From Campylobacter porcelli (GTDB taxonomy: Bacteria; Campylobacterota; Campylobacteria; Campylobacterales; Campylobacteraceae), in contig NZ_CP018789.1 of the NCBI RefSeq assembly GCF_002139855.1, positions 992,001-1,056,000 of the forward strand: a DNA stretch of 64,000 nucleotides, given 5' to 3'. A model generated the notes under the pieces. The model was not told where the DNA came from. It saw only the letters and a program-made list of their open reading frames with translations, and made no database searches. Of this stretch, positions 9,688-17,968 are shown piece after piece. How positions within the stretch are numbered: the first letter of the stretch is position 1; each line of letters starts with the position of its first letter. Both the position numbers and the translations under genes were made by a program.

Positions 9688-9790
9688 AAACTAGAAATTT
9701 ACTACATTTAATATCACTTAAATTTACAATAAAATATAGCAAAAAATAGTCAATTAATGCGTAAGAATTCTAAATTTAACCGATTTTAGC

Positions 9791-9796
9791 TATAAT
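9791..9796 (+). promoter_or_regulatory. -10 element of the ATP-grasp/methyltransferase operon
   Basis: TATAAT at 9791-9796 follows T-rich sequence, as is common for Campylobacter sigma-70 promoters that lack a clear -35 box. The start would be near 9803, leaving a short leader with AAGG before the GTG at 9820. Confidence 0.5.
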
Positions 9797-9819
9797 TCAA
9801 CAAAAATTTAAGGCAAAAT

Positions 9820-11013
9820 GTGGATAAAAGCAAAATCGCTTTAGCAATTGGAGCTGGTAGTGAGAGTTTAATAGCTATAAGATATGCCAAAAAACTTGGT
9901 CTAAAGGTCATAGCATTTGATGGAGATGCGTCTGCTTTGGGGCTTAGAGAAGCTGATATTTCCTATATAGTTGATATATCACAGCCAAAACTTATAATCT
10001 CTAAGCTAAATAGCGATGGATTTATCCCAAATTTAATCTTGCCAACGCTAATTGGTCGCTGTCTAATTAGCATTGGAGCGTTGAATGATTACTATAATTT
10101 AAGTGGCTTTAGCTACGATATAGCCGATATATGCACTGATAAACTCAAATTTGCTCACGCCCTTAACTCGCCTAAAAATTGGGGGGGGGTAAGCTTAAAT
10201 ATGAGAAATTTAAGAGAGATTAATTTCTCCCTATTTAAGCCTGATTTAGATCTAAATGAGTTTAAATTTCCCATTATTATAAAACCAAGATTTGGTAGCG
10301 GTAGTAGAGATACCTTGGTTATTTCTACAAAAAATCAACTTAAAAATATTTTAAAAAATGAGAAATTCAAACAAGAGGATTTTTTGATAGAGGAGTTTAT
10401 AGATGGCGTAGAGTATGGTATCGACGCAGCCGTAATGGATGGTAAATTTAATCACATTTTACTAAGAGAAAAGCTCATAACGCCTATACCATATAGACAA
10501 GCTATAGCCTATATCAGCACAGATGAGATCCCTAGCGTAAGTGAGTATATGCAAGAGATTATAGATAAATTAAATATAGATAGTACCTTGATACACGCTG
10601 ACATTATCATCACTAAAGATGGTAAGCCATTTATAATTGAGATAGCTACTCGTCCAAGCGGACACTATCTAAGCAAATTTATAGAGATTACAACTGGGAT
10701 AAATCCTACTAAAGAGTGGATAAATCATAGCTTAAATCTACCATATAGCCTTAAACCAAAATTTAGGAAAAATACAATAATACGATATTTTGATTTTGAA
10801 GGGGATTGGATAGAGGCTGATTTTGCCTTGCTTAAAGATAGCTTAGGAATTATAGAGTATGAGTGTAATATCAGCTCTACTCTTACTAAGGTCGTAGATG
10901 GTGCTAGTATAATGAGTAGAGGCTATGCTATAATAGAAGCAAACTCAAAAGAGCAATGTCTAATAAACGCTCAAGAATTAATATCAAATTTTAAAAGGAA
11001 AATCAATGAATGA
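9820..11013 (+). CDS. ATP-grasp ligase-like protein with in-frame G9 tract
   Basis: The 397-residue ATP-grasp protein begins at GTG 9820; an ATG at 9818 is out of frame and stops quickly. It has an N-terminal Rossmann-like pre-ATP-grasp part (LAIGAGSESLIAIRYAKKLG), ATP-binding strands (FPIIIKPRFGSGSRDTLVI), IEEFIDGVEYGIDAAV, and a metal-binding end (HADIIITKDGKPFIIEIATRPSG). The family makes amide or peptide-like bonds using acyl-phosphate intermediates. At 10181-10189 nine G residues encode Trp-Gly-Gly-Val around residue 121, so slippage by one base would truncate the protein; the gene is in the ON phase here. It overlaps the next methyltransferase by eight bases. Substrate unknown; small-molecule or glycan-substituent synthesis is possible. 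Confidence 0.8.
   Translation: MDKSKIALAIGAGSESLIAIRYAKKLGLKVIAFDGDASALGLREADISYIVDISQPKLIISKLNSDGFIPNLILPTLIGRCLISIGALNDYYNLSGFSYDIADICTDKLKFAHALNSPKNWGGVSLNMRNLREINFSLFKPDLDLNEFKFPIIIKPRFGSGSRDTLVISTKNQLKNILKNEKFKQEDFLIEEFIDGVEYGIDAAVMDGKFNHILLREKLITPIPYRQAIAYISTDEIPSVSEYMQEIIDKLNIDSTLIHADIIITKDGKPFIIEIATRPSGHYLSKFIEITTGINPTKEWINHSLNLPYSLKPKFRKNTIIRYFDFEGDWIEADFALLKDSLGIIEYECNISSTLTKVVDGASIMSRGYAIIEANSKEQCLINAQELISNFKRKINE
10181..10189 (+). repeat. Poly-G9 contingency tract inside the ATP-grasp gene
   Basis: Nine consecutive G lie in the coding strand. Tracts of eight or more G in Campylobacter are typical slippage sites causing ON/OFF switching. The tract is in frame in this sequence. Confidence 0.75.
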
Positions 11014-11680
11014 GATACAAAAAGCTCAAGAACACTCCTATAAACTATGGGAAAAACACATATCAAACTCAATGCTACTATATCCTAATGAGTATCTAAC
11101 TAGATATATCTATGCTAATAGAAGTAAATTTAATAGCATACTGGATTTTGGCTGTGGCGATGGTAGGCATTTAGAGATGATAGCTAGGGCTGGGATTAAG
11201 GAGATAATCGGCGTAGATTGTAACGCCTCAGCACTAAAAATAGCTAATCAAAGATGCGAAAAATATAATATAACCTTACACCAAAATAATCAAAATATAA
11301 ATTTAAAAGAGCTAATTAAAAGAGATGATCTAGACTGCGTAGTCTGCTGGGGAATAACTCTAATAAATGCTAATTATGTAACAAGTAGTATATTTAAGCA
11401 ATTTGCAGATATATTAAAAAGCGGTGGCAAAATTATAGCTAACTGGAGAGCGCAAGATGACTCCTTATATGGCGATGGCAAAGAGATACAAAAAGATACA
11501 TTCATAATACAAAGAGATAGCCACAAAGGAATGCTATACTATATCCCAAATTTAGATGATATAAAGGCAATTTATAAGAGTGCGAATTTAGAGATTATAA
11601 GCATAGATAGTGAGAGATTTACTACTGATAATGGCAAGATTATAAACTCATGGCATATTATAGAAGCTAAGAAAGTATAA
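11006..11680 (+). CDS. Class I SAM-dependent methyltransferase (first of a tandem pair)
   Basis: The 224-residue protein has a Rossmann SAM-binding core with motif I ILDFGCGDGRHLE, then IIGVDCNASALKIA. It is clearly related to the next gene: both contain LDFGC.(D/N)GRHLE, a similar N-terminus (LWE...YPxE..xR) and a similar C-terminal half (HKG...NLD.IK). It overlaps the ATP-grasp gene by eight bases and so is in the same operon, subject to the same G-tract switching by polarity. A small-molecule or sugar O/N-methyltransferase is likely; substrate unknown. Confidence 0.8.
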   Translation: MNEIQKAQEHSYKLWEKHISNSMLLYPNEYLTRYIYANRSKFNSILDFGCGDGRHLEMIARAGIKEIIGVDCNASALKIANQRCEKYNITLHQNNQNINLKELIKRDDLDCVVCWGITLINANYVTSSIFKQFADILKSGGKIIANWRAQDDSLYGDGKEIQKDTFIIQRDSHKGMLYYIPNLDDIKAIYKSANLEIISIDSERFTTDNGKIINSWHIIEAKKV

Positions 11681-11690
11681 AGGAAATTTA

Positions 11691-12377
11691 ATGATAAATA
11701 GCGTAAATGACTATAAAGAGCACTTTGAATTATGGGAGGATTTGGTATTAAGCGGGGATAGAATTTACCCTAGTGAGTTTGTTGTTCGTTTTGCCTTTAA
11801 GAATAAATTTAAAAGTGTGCTAGACTTTGGCTGTGCTAATGGTAGGCATTTAGAGTGCTTTAGCAAGGCTGGGGCTACTAAATTAATAGGAGTTGATCTT
11901 AACCAAAAGCCACTTGATTTAGCCAAATCAAGATTAGAGCATATCATAAATAGTCGTGGTGGCACACTAGAGCTATATAGCAATAAAAATAGAGATATTA
12001 ATGAAATTTTAAAAGATATTAAAGTTGATGCGATAGTAGCTTGGGAGATAGCCTATTTATATACTCCAAATGTTGCTTTAAATCTATTAAAATCACTAAA
12101 ACCCCATCTAAATCCAAATGGCAAAATATTAATAAATTTCATATCCACAGATGATAGCCTAAAGAGCGATGCAAAGCTAATTGGCGAGAATTTATATGAG
12201 ATTACAGAGCATACCCATAAGGGGTTGATTTTTACATTTTATAATCTAGATATGATTAAAGAGCTTATGCAAAAAGCTGGTCTAAAGATACTAGCCATAG
12301 AGAAAAATCACTACTGGCTAGATGGTGGAGCTATCAAGCATGACTATATCAATATCCAAGCCACGCATGATAGATAA
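11691..12377 (+). CDS. Class I SAM-dependent methyltransferase (second of a tandem pair)
   Basis: The 228-residue paralogue of the preceding gene has motif I VLDFGCANGRHLE and LIGVDLNQKPLDLA. The two presumably arose by local duplication followed by divergence. It starts 10 bases after the upstream stop with AAAGGA before the ATG. It ends two bases before the convergent hisD stop, so little room exists for an independent terminator. Probably acts on the product of the ATP-grasp enzyme or a related acceptor; this is inference from operon structure. Confidence 0.8.
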   Translation: MINSVNDYKEHFELWEDLVLSGDRIYPSEFVVRFAFKNKFKSVLDFGCANGRHLECFSKAGATKLIGVDLNQKPLDLAKSRLEHIINSRGGTLELYSNKNRDINEILKDIKVDAIVAWEIAYLYTPNVALNLLKSLKPHLNPNGKILINFISTDDSLKSDAKLIGENLYEITEHTHKGLIFTFYNLDMIKELMQKAGLKILAIEKNHYWLDGGAIKHDYINIQATHDR

Positions 12378-12379
12378 AA

Positions 12380-13660
12380 TCAAATTCTAAACTCAACTGA
12401 AAGCTTATGAGCCTCTAGCCCCTCAGCATCAGCTAGAGCCATACAAGCCTTGCTAAGCTCACTAATAGCACATTTATTCATAGAGATTATAGAGCTTTTT
12501 TTGATAAAATTACTCACGCTTAAAGGGGAGAAAAATCTAGCACTACCCCCAGTTGGTAGCGTGTGGTTTGGACCAGCTAAATAATCCCCTATAGCCTCAG
12601 GAGTATAATGACCTAAAAATATCGCCCCAGCGTGTCTAATGTGTGGTAAATAATCATACGCATTATCACAAGCTATCTCTAAATGCTCCACAGCTAGCTC
12701 ATTCATCAGCTCCACACACTCATTCATATCGCGAGCTACGATTATGGCGGCTTTATTTTCTATACTTGCTTTTGCTATTTCATATCTTTTTAAATTTGGC
12801 AATAATCTTTGAATTTCACTATTAACCTTAGTAGCAAACTCATCGCTAAAAGTGATTAAAAAGCTACTTGCTATCTCATCATGCTCAGCTTGACTTAGCA
12901 AATCAATGGCTATGTGGGCAGGATTAGCACTATCATCGGCTATTACGCCTATTTCGCTTGGCCCTGCTATCATATCTATATTTACATCACCATAAACCAT
13001 CTTTTTAGCCGTTGCTACATAGATATTTCCTGGCCCAGTAATTACATCTACTTTTTTAATACTATTAGTCCCATACGCCATAGTAGCAATCGCACTAGCA
13101 CCGCCTACTTTATAAGCCTCTTTAATACCCAAAAGATGCATAGCCCCAAGTAGTAGTGAATTTACCACCCCGCCAACAGCTGGAGTACAAACTACTATAT
13201 CTTTAACTCCAGCTACTATTGCTGGGACTGCGTTCATTATTAAAGAGCTAGGATAGGCTGCTTTGCCACCTGGGATATATAGCCCTGCTCTATCTACTGG
13301 GGTGACCTTTTGACCAAGTAGTGCGCCACTAGGCTCAAAATCTATCCAAGATTTTTCTACTTGCTTTTGGTGATAGCTCTTAACTCTTTTATACGCTATT
13401 TCTAAAGCACTTTTTAACTCACTATCTAAAGCCTCATAAGCACTTTTCATCTCATCAGTAGTTATAGCTAGATTATTATTTACTTCCCACCTATCAAATT
13501 TAGCGATTTGCTCTTTTAAAGCCTCATCTCCATGCTTTTTAATATCATCAATAATACCATTTACAATAGGCATTACGCCTTGTATATCCATATTTGAGCG
13601 ATTTACTAATGCGTCAAATTCATCTTTAAAATTTGCTTGATTACTATATAAAATTTTCAT
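12380..13660 (-). CDS. hisD: Histidinol dehydrogenase
   Basis: The 426-residue protein matches HisD, which oxidises L-histidinol to L-histidine in two NAD-dependent steps. It shows VGGASAIATMAYGT, DVITGPGNIYVATAKK, DMIAGPSEI, the zinc-binding SQAEHD and the catalytic region LAVEHLEI. Length is normal for the family. AAGGAG precedes the ATG. No other his gene is nearby, in line with scattered his genes in Campylobacter. Confidence 0.96.
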   Translation of the reverse strand: MKILYSNQANFKDEFDALVNRSNMDIQGVMPIVNGIIDDIKKHGDEALKEQIAKFDRWEVNNNLAITTDEMKSAYEALDSELKSALEIAYKRVKSYHQKQVEKSWIDFEPSGALLGQKVTPVDRAGLYIPGGKAAYPSSLIMNAVPAIVAGVKDIVVCTPAVGGVVNSLLLGAMHLLGIKEAYKVGGASAIATMAYGTNSIKKVDVITGPGNIYVATAKKMVYGDVNIDMIAGPSEIGVIADDSANPAHIAIDLLSQAEHDEIASSFLITFSDEFATKVNSEIQRLLPNLKRYEIAKASIENKAAIIVARDMNECVELMNELAVEHLEIACDNAYDYLPHIRHAGAIFLGHYTPEAIGDYLAGPNHTLPTGGSARFFSPLSVSNFIKKSSIISMNKCAISELSKACMALADAEGLEAHKLSVEFRI

Positions 13661-13680
13661 AAATATCTCCTTAAACTAAA

Positions 13681-13686
13681 ATTATA
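13681..13686 (-). promoter_or_regulatory. -10 element of hisD
   Basis: ATTATA on the + strand reads TATAAT on the minus strand, about 20 bases before the hisD ATG and just upstream of its AAGGAG. This gives hisD its own promoter despite the codirectional yaaA gene upstream. Confidence 0.5.
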
Positions 13687-13708
13687 CCCTATTTTGAATA
13701 ATTTTGAT

Positions 13709-14437
13709 CTAATCGCTATTAATTTCAAAGATTAATTCACTTTTTAATTTAGTTTTTATAATGCTAACTAAGCTTAGATTTGGGAATTTAATCTGCATCA
13801 AATCATTAAAGCTACCAGCCCCATTTAGTGCCAAATGACGCAAAACAAGCCCCCTATAATACTTAGCAAAATGGCTAACAACTCTACCACTTTTTAGAAA
13901 TTTCATAGTCATATATGGAGATTTAATAGTGTAAAATTTATCATAATATCCAGCCCTAAGATCCACTATATCATCACCATCTAAAAACTCATCTAAAGCC
14001 CTATCAAGGCGACCTTTATAATATTTTATGCTATCTATATTAGCAACCATCTGACCTTGCTTTAGCTTATAAAACCTAGCATAATCCCCAGCTCTTAAAA
14101 CACCATATAAATTAGAAAATATCAATAAATTCTCATCTATATATTTAGCTGATTTTTCATCTAAATTTAGATAATCCAAAGCATCATATGCCACGCCATC
14201 ATACATTTGTATAGCTTTGTGATAGAGTTTTTTACTAGATAGATCTACTATATTAGCAATATCTTTGCTGCTTTTTACCCCAAATATCTTGCTTAAAGTA
14301 GTCTCATCACCACTATTTAATATATCATAATAACTCTTTAAAATCTCATCTCTATCGCAATTTATCGATAATGAAGCAAGATCAAGTGGATTTGGGGTTG
14401 GCTTTTTACTCTCACTTGGAGAAAATAGAATTTTCAC
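13709..14437 (-). CDS. yaaA: YaaA family peroxide-stress protein
   Basis: The 242-residue protein follows the YaaA (DUF328) family: N-terminal MKILFSPSESK, YDGVAYDALDY, SNLYGVLRAGD, and DLRAGYYDKFY. In E. coli YaaA lowers free iron and protects DNA during peroxide stress. The start overlaps the end of the upstream HIT gene by 26 bases; both are codirectional. Family assignment is firm, but function in this organism is by analogy only. Confidence 0.9.
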   Translation of the reverse strand: MKILFSPSESKKPTPNPLDLASLSINCDRDEILKSYYDILNSGDETTLSKIFGVKSSKDIANIVDLSSKKLYHKAIQMYDGVAYDALDYLNLDEKSAKYIDENLLIFSNLYGVLRAGDYARFYKLKQGQMVANIDSIKYYKGRLDRALDEFLDGDDIVDLRAGYYDKFYTIKSPYMTMKFLKSGRVVSHFAKYYRGLVLRHLALNGAGSFNDLMQIKFPNLSLVSIIKTKLKSELIFEINSD

Positions 14438-14921
14438 TACTTAGCCTTTTAAATTCATCTCTTAAACTCTCAAATTGCTCCATAAATGGAACGCCATGAA
14501 CTCTAGTATATCCTATGGTTGTTATGAAATTTGTATCCCTCTCCCACCTTGGCACAAGATGATAATGTATATGCTCAGCTATACCAGCACCAGCGGCTGC
14601 TCCTAAATTCATACCGATATTAACGCCACTAGCATTTAAAACTCTTTTTAAAACCGCTACGCCGATTTGGACTATTTGGCTCATCTCTAGCCAAATTTGA
14701 GTATCTAAGCTCTCGATATTATCTATATGCTTATAAGGAATTACCATAAACTCACCCAAAGTATATGGGTATCTATTCATCACGCCAAAACAGTTTTTAG
14801 CCCTAAATAGCACGAAATTCTCACTATCTCTATTCTCACTAGCAATCTTGCAAAATACGCACTGGCTATCTTTTGGACGAGCAAAATACTGCGCCCTCCA
14901 AGGAGCAAACTCATCTCTCAT
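14412..14921 (-). CDS. HIT family hydrolase (Ap4A phosphorylase-like)
   Basis: The 169-residue histidine-triad protein has the motif EHIHYHLVPRW near residues 103-113 and an N-terminal CVFCKIA segment. HIT proteins hydrolyse or phosphorolyse nucleotide conjugates such as Ap4A. It follows trpC directly (four-base overlap) and overlaps yaaA. The trpC-HIT neighbourhood is conserved in Campylobacter as far as I recall. Confidence 0.88.
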   Translation of the reverse strand: MRDEFAPWRAQYFARPKDSQCVFCKIASENRDSENFVLFRAKNCFGVMNRYPYTLGEFMVIPYKHIDNIESLDTQIWLEMSQIVQIGVAVLKRVLNASGVNIGMNLGAAAGAGIAEHIHYHLVPRWERDTNFITTIGYTRVHGVPFMEQFESLRDEFKRLSSENSIFSK

Positions 14922-15691
14922 CTAGCGCCCCTTATATCCATTACAGCTTGATAAATATCATCTTGACGCATAAAATGCTCACCAATTAAAAAGCCTTTAA
15001 TGCCATTTTGATTTAAATTTAAAATTTGCTCATATGAGTATAATCCACTCTCAGCCACCACAATTCTATCATCTTTAATCTGCTCTTTTAGCCTTAAGCT
15101 AAGTTCCATATCCATCTTAAATGTCTCTAAATTTCTATGATTTATCCCTATTAGCTTAGCATTAGTTTGTAGAGCTTTTTCTAAATCTTCTTCGTCATGA
15201 ATCTCCATCAATACTGTTAAATTTAGCTCATTAGCATAATCTGATAGCTCTTTTAAACTCTTTATATCCAAAGCCTTAGCGATTAATAAAATCATATCAG
15301 CACCATAAATTCTAGCTTGAGCGATCTGATATTTATCTATGATAAAATCTTTTCTAAGCAAAGGTAAATTCACAAATCTACGCACCAATCCCAAATACTC
15401 AATATTTCCTAAAAAATAGTATGGCTCAGTTAAAACGCTTATCGCCCACGCTCCGGCTCTTTCATACTCTAAGGCTATTTTTAACGGATCAAAATCATCT
15501 CTTATAACCCCTTTGCTAGGGCTTGCCTTTTTGACTTCAGCTATGATATTTATCCCATCTTTAAGCATTTTAAATGGATCTAGCGGAGTGCGTGAGTAAC
15601 TTATGGCTCTTTGTAAAATATCAAAAGGGAGCTTTTGTTTTTGGTTTTGAAGCTCAAATTTGGTTTTATCTATAATTTGCTTTAATATCAT
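14918..15691 (-). CDS. trpC: Indole-3-glycerol-phosphate synthase
   Basis: TrpC closes the indole ring in tryptophan synthesis. The sequence shows NIIAEVKKASPSKGVIRDDFDP, ISVLTEPYYFLG, LLRKDFIIDKYQI, IGINHRNLETF and VAESGLYSYEQI, the beta/alpha-barrel signatures with catalytic Lys and Glu residues. I start at ATG 15691 (257 residues) because AAAGG lies seven bases upstream; a longer open frame exists to 15709. It overlaps the preceding lipoprotein gene by four bases. It is not in a trp operon here. Confidence 0.95.
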   Translation of the reverse strand: MILKQIIDKTKFELQNQKQKLPFDILQRAISYSRTPLDPFKMLKDGINIIAEVKKASPSKGVIRDDFDPLKIALEYERAGAWAISVLTEPYYFLGNIEYLGLVRRFVNLPLLRKDFIIDKYQIAQARIYGADMILLIAKALDIKSLKELSDYANELNLTVLMEIHDEEDLEKALQTNAKLIGINHRNLETFKMDMELSLRLKEQIKDDRIVVAESGLYSYEQILNLNQNGIKGFLIGEHFMRQDDIYQAVMDIRGAR

Positions 15692-16929
15692 CTTTTGCCT
15701 TTTATACACTTTTTAATCTTATCATAATGAATTTTAAACTCCCCTTGCTCTAAATCTTTAGCGCCGATTTTCTCTATCCACTCCATAGCCATATCGCAAT
15801 TCCCAAGCTTATAATACCCCCACGCCACAGAGTCTATAATATAAGCAGATTTAAAATCAAGAAAATGAGCCTTTAAAACTAGCTCTAATCCCTTTTTCAC
15901 ATCAATATTATGATCTATTAGCAAGTAGCCATAATAGTTATAATACACGGGATTTTCAAGCTTATAAACAGACTCTTCAAAGAGATTAATTATAAGCTTT
16001 AGCTCTTTTGTTTTGCTTAATTCATACTTATATATTGCCATTTTGGCTTTATATTCAACACTATTTGTAAGCTCAAATAGCCTTTTAGCAACCTCATAAG
16101 CCTCATTATACTCACCAAGTTGAGCGTAAATTTGAGATAGCAAATCATCGTTAAATTCATACTTTTTAAGCAATCTCTTAGCCCCTTGATAATCCCCTTG
16201 ATAAAGATGCACTTCAAGGGCATTTACTAAATATTGAGTAGATTCATTTTCTAAATACAACTTCTCATATATTCGCACCATATTATCAAAATCAGATGAA
16301 TTTGAGTATAAATCTAATAAAATATAACAAGCCCTACTAGAACAGCCATTTTGCCTAACCCAATCATCAGCTATCCTTATAGCACTCTTGCTATCGCCTA
16401 AAAAATCATTAAAAATAGTGATAACTCGTATCATATTATCTTCGCTTTTATCGATTTCATAAGCCTTTTTGTATAACTCAATTGATTTATTTATATCATC
16501 TTCAAAAGCATATATATTGGCTAATAATATATAATTTTGGCTACTTTTATCCATTTTTATGAGCTTTAAAGCTAATTTTTTAGCCTCATCTAGCTCATAA
16601 ATTAATATAGCATAGCTAATCTTTAGCCTTAAAGTTTGAGCGTCATTTCCATTTAATTCACCCATTATCTGATATAATAAATTTGATCTAGCACTCAAAG
16701 CCAATCTAGCTGCTTCTTTTAAAAATAGCTCATTACCGCTATTTTTATAAAGAGTATAAAATATCTCACTAGCTTTGCTTGTATCGCCATTTTCTATCAT
16801 AAAATAAGCATTCATTATATCCAAATCACCATTTGGCTTAGCTTGATAAATAGGGCCAAAATTTGGCTCTATACCGCCACAACCATACAATACAAATGCT
16901 AAAGCTACAATCGCTTTACGCCAATACAT
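15688..16929 (-). CDS. TPR-repeat lipoprotein
   Basis: The 413-residue protein begins with a lipoprotein signal (MYWRKAIVALAFVLYGCGG, lipobox LYGC), so it should be anchored to a membrane. The rest is helical with tetratricopeptide-like units (NYILLANIYAFEDDINKSIELYKKAYEIDK, YYNYYGYLLIDHN). Such proteins serve as scaffolds in envelope assembly. It overlaps YkgJ upstream by 25 bases and trpC downstream by four. Conserved in Campylobacter; exact function not known to me. Confidence 0.82.
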   Translation of the reverse strand: MYWRKAIVALAFVLYGCGGIEPNFGPIYQAKPNGDLDIMNAYFMIENGDTSKASEIFYTLYKNSGNELFLKEAARLALSARSNLLYQIMGELNGNDAQTLRLKISYAILIYELDEAKKLALKLIKMDKSSQNYILLANIYAFEDDINKSIELYKKAYEIDKSEDNMIRVITIFNDFLGDSKSAIRIADDWVRQNGCSSRACYILLDLYSNSSDFDNMVRIYEKLYLENESTQYLVNALEVHLYQGDYQGAKRLLKKYEFNDDLLSQIYAQLGEYNEAYEVAKRLFELTNSVEYKAKMAIYKYELSKTKELKLIINLFEESVYKLENPVYYNYYGYLLIDHNIDVKKGLELVLKAHFLDFKSAYIIDSVAWGYYKLGNCDMAMEWIEKIGAKDLEQGEFKIHYDKIKKCIKGKR

Positions 16930-17276
16930 TCCATCTCCAGCTCTTTAAAATTACTCTTAAAATGCTCCCAAAATGGGAAGCTCCTACACTGCTTTGGCCG
17001 ATACTCATATATGGAGCAATTTTTGTTTTTTTCATCAAAAAACATACAAGCAAAGCCATTTTGGTATGGCTTTTCTTTAATGCTATATCTATTGCCAAAT
17101 TTCTCTAAAAATATCTCTTTAACTAGCTCTGATTTATACCCTAAATATCTGCTAAGCTCATCTATCTCGCCCTCATCAATCCATATATATCCGCTCTCTC
17201 CAGTGCAGCACCTGCCACCACACTCATCGCACTTGCTAGGATTAAACTCATAATCAAACCCATCTTGCTTTATCAC
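16905..17276 (-). CDS. YkgJ family cysteine-cluster protein
   Basis: The 123-residue protein has CDECGGRCCTG near residue 15, CMFFDEKNKNC and YRPKQCRSFPFW, the cysteine pattern of the YkgJ/CxxCxxCC family thought to hold zinc or an Fe-S cluster. The biological role is unknown. It overlaps both neighbours by a few bases and is part of a compact operon from 20.4 kb down to 13.7 kb. Confidence 0.85.
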   Translation of the reverse strand: MIKQDGFDYEFNPSKCDECGGRCCTGESGYIWIDEGEIDELSRYLGYKSELVKEIFLEKFGNRYSIKEKPYQNGFACMFFDEKNKNCSIYEYRPKQCRSFPFWEHFKSNFKELEMECIGVKRL

Positions 17277-17968
17277 TCATAAACCTTGCTTATAGTATTT
17301 GCTTTTTTAAAAATCTCTTTTGCCCCTATGCTAAACTCATCTTTATCAAAAACAACCAAAGGTGGCACCACCTCGCACATAGAGCGGCTACTTTTTTTAC
17401 TCTCAATTAGCACTAATTTGGCACTTTGATTATGCTTAGAATGGATAAATTTAAGCTTAGTAGCATTCATCTTAAATTTATCAAATAGAGCAAAAATCTC
17501 TCTAATCTGCTTAGCATCATAACAAAAATATAAAACCCCTTTTGGCTTTAAATTGCGATTACAACTAGCCAAAAATTGCTCCAAGTTAAGAGAATTTGAG
17601 TATCTAGATCTTGCTATATGGCTATTTTGACTCTTAATCACATTTGCGTGATAAAATGGGGGATTAGATATGATAAAATCAAATTTAACCTCACTTCTAA
17701 ACTCGGCAAAATCGCCAACTATAAAATTTGCTTTAATACCATTTATCCTAGAGTTATGCCTACTAATCTCAATATTTAAAGGCTCAATATCAATCCCACT
17801 TAAGCTTATTTTATTATCACGAGCAACCAAAAACCCTAAGATACCACATCCACAACCAACATCTAAGATCTCGCCCTTTAGTTTATTACCTATAAAATCA
17901 TATAAAAATAGAGTATCGCTATTATATCTATACCCATCTTTAAGCTGATAAAGCTCAAGCTGATCCAT
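17273..17968 (-). CDS. tRNA1(Val) A37 N6-methyltransferase-like protein
   Basis: The 231-residue methyltransferase has motif I ILDVGCGCGILGFLVA and the catalytic FIISNPPFYH (NPPF), typical of N6-adenine methyltransferases. The N-terminal GYRYNSDTLFLYDFI matches the TrmN6 (YfiC) family. That family methylates A37 of tRNA1(Val). It lies between the YkgJ gene and a coiled-coil lipoprotein, with small overlaps. Substrate assignment is by family only. Confidence 0.8.
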   Translation of the reverse strand: MDQLELYQLKDGYRYNSDTLFLYDFIGNKLKGEILDVGCGCGILGFLVARDNKISLSGIDIEPLNIEISRHNSRINGIKANFIVGDFAEFRSEVKFDFIISNPPFYHANVIKSQNSHIARSRYSNSLNLEQFLASCNRNLKPKGVLYFCYDAKQIREIFALFDKFKMNATKLKFIHSKHNQSAKLVLIESKKSSRSMCEVVPPLVVFDKDEFSIGAKEIFKKANTISKVYE

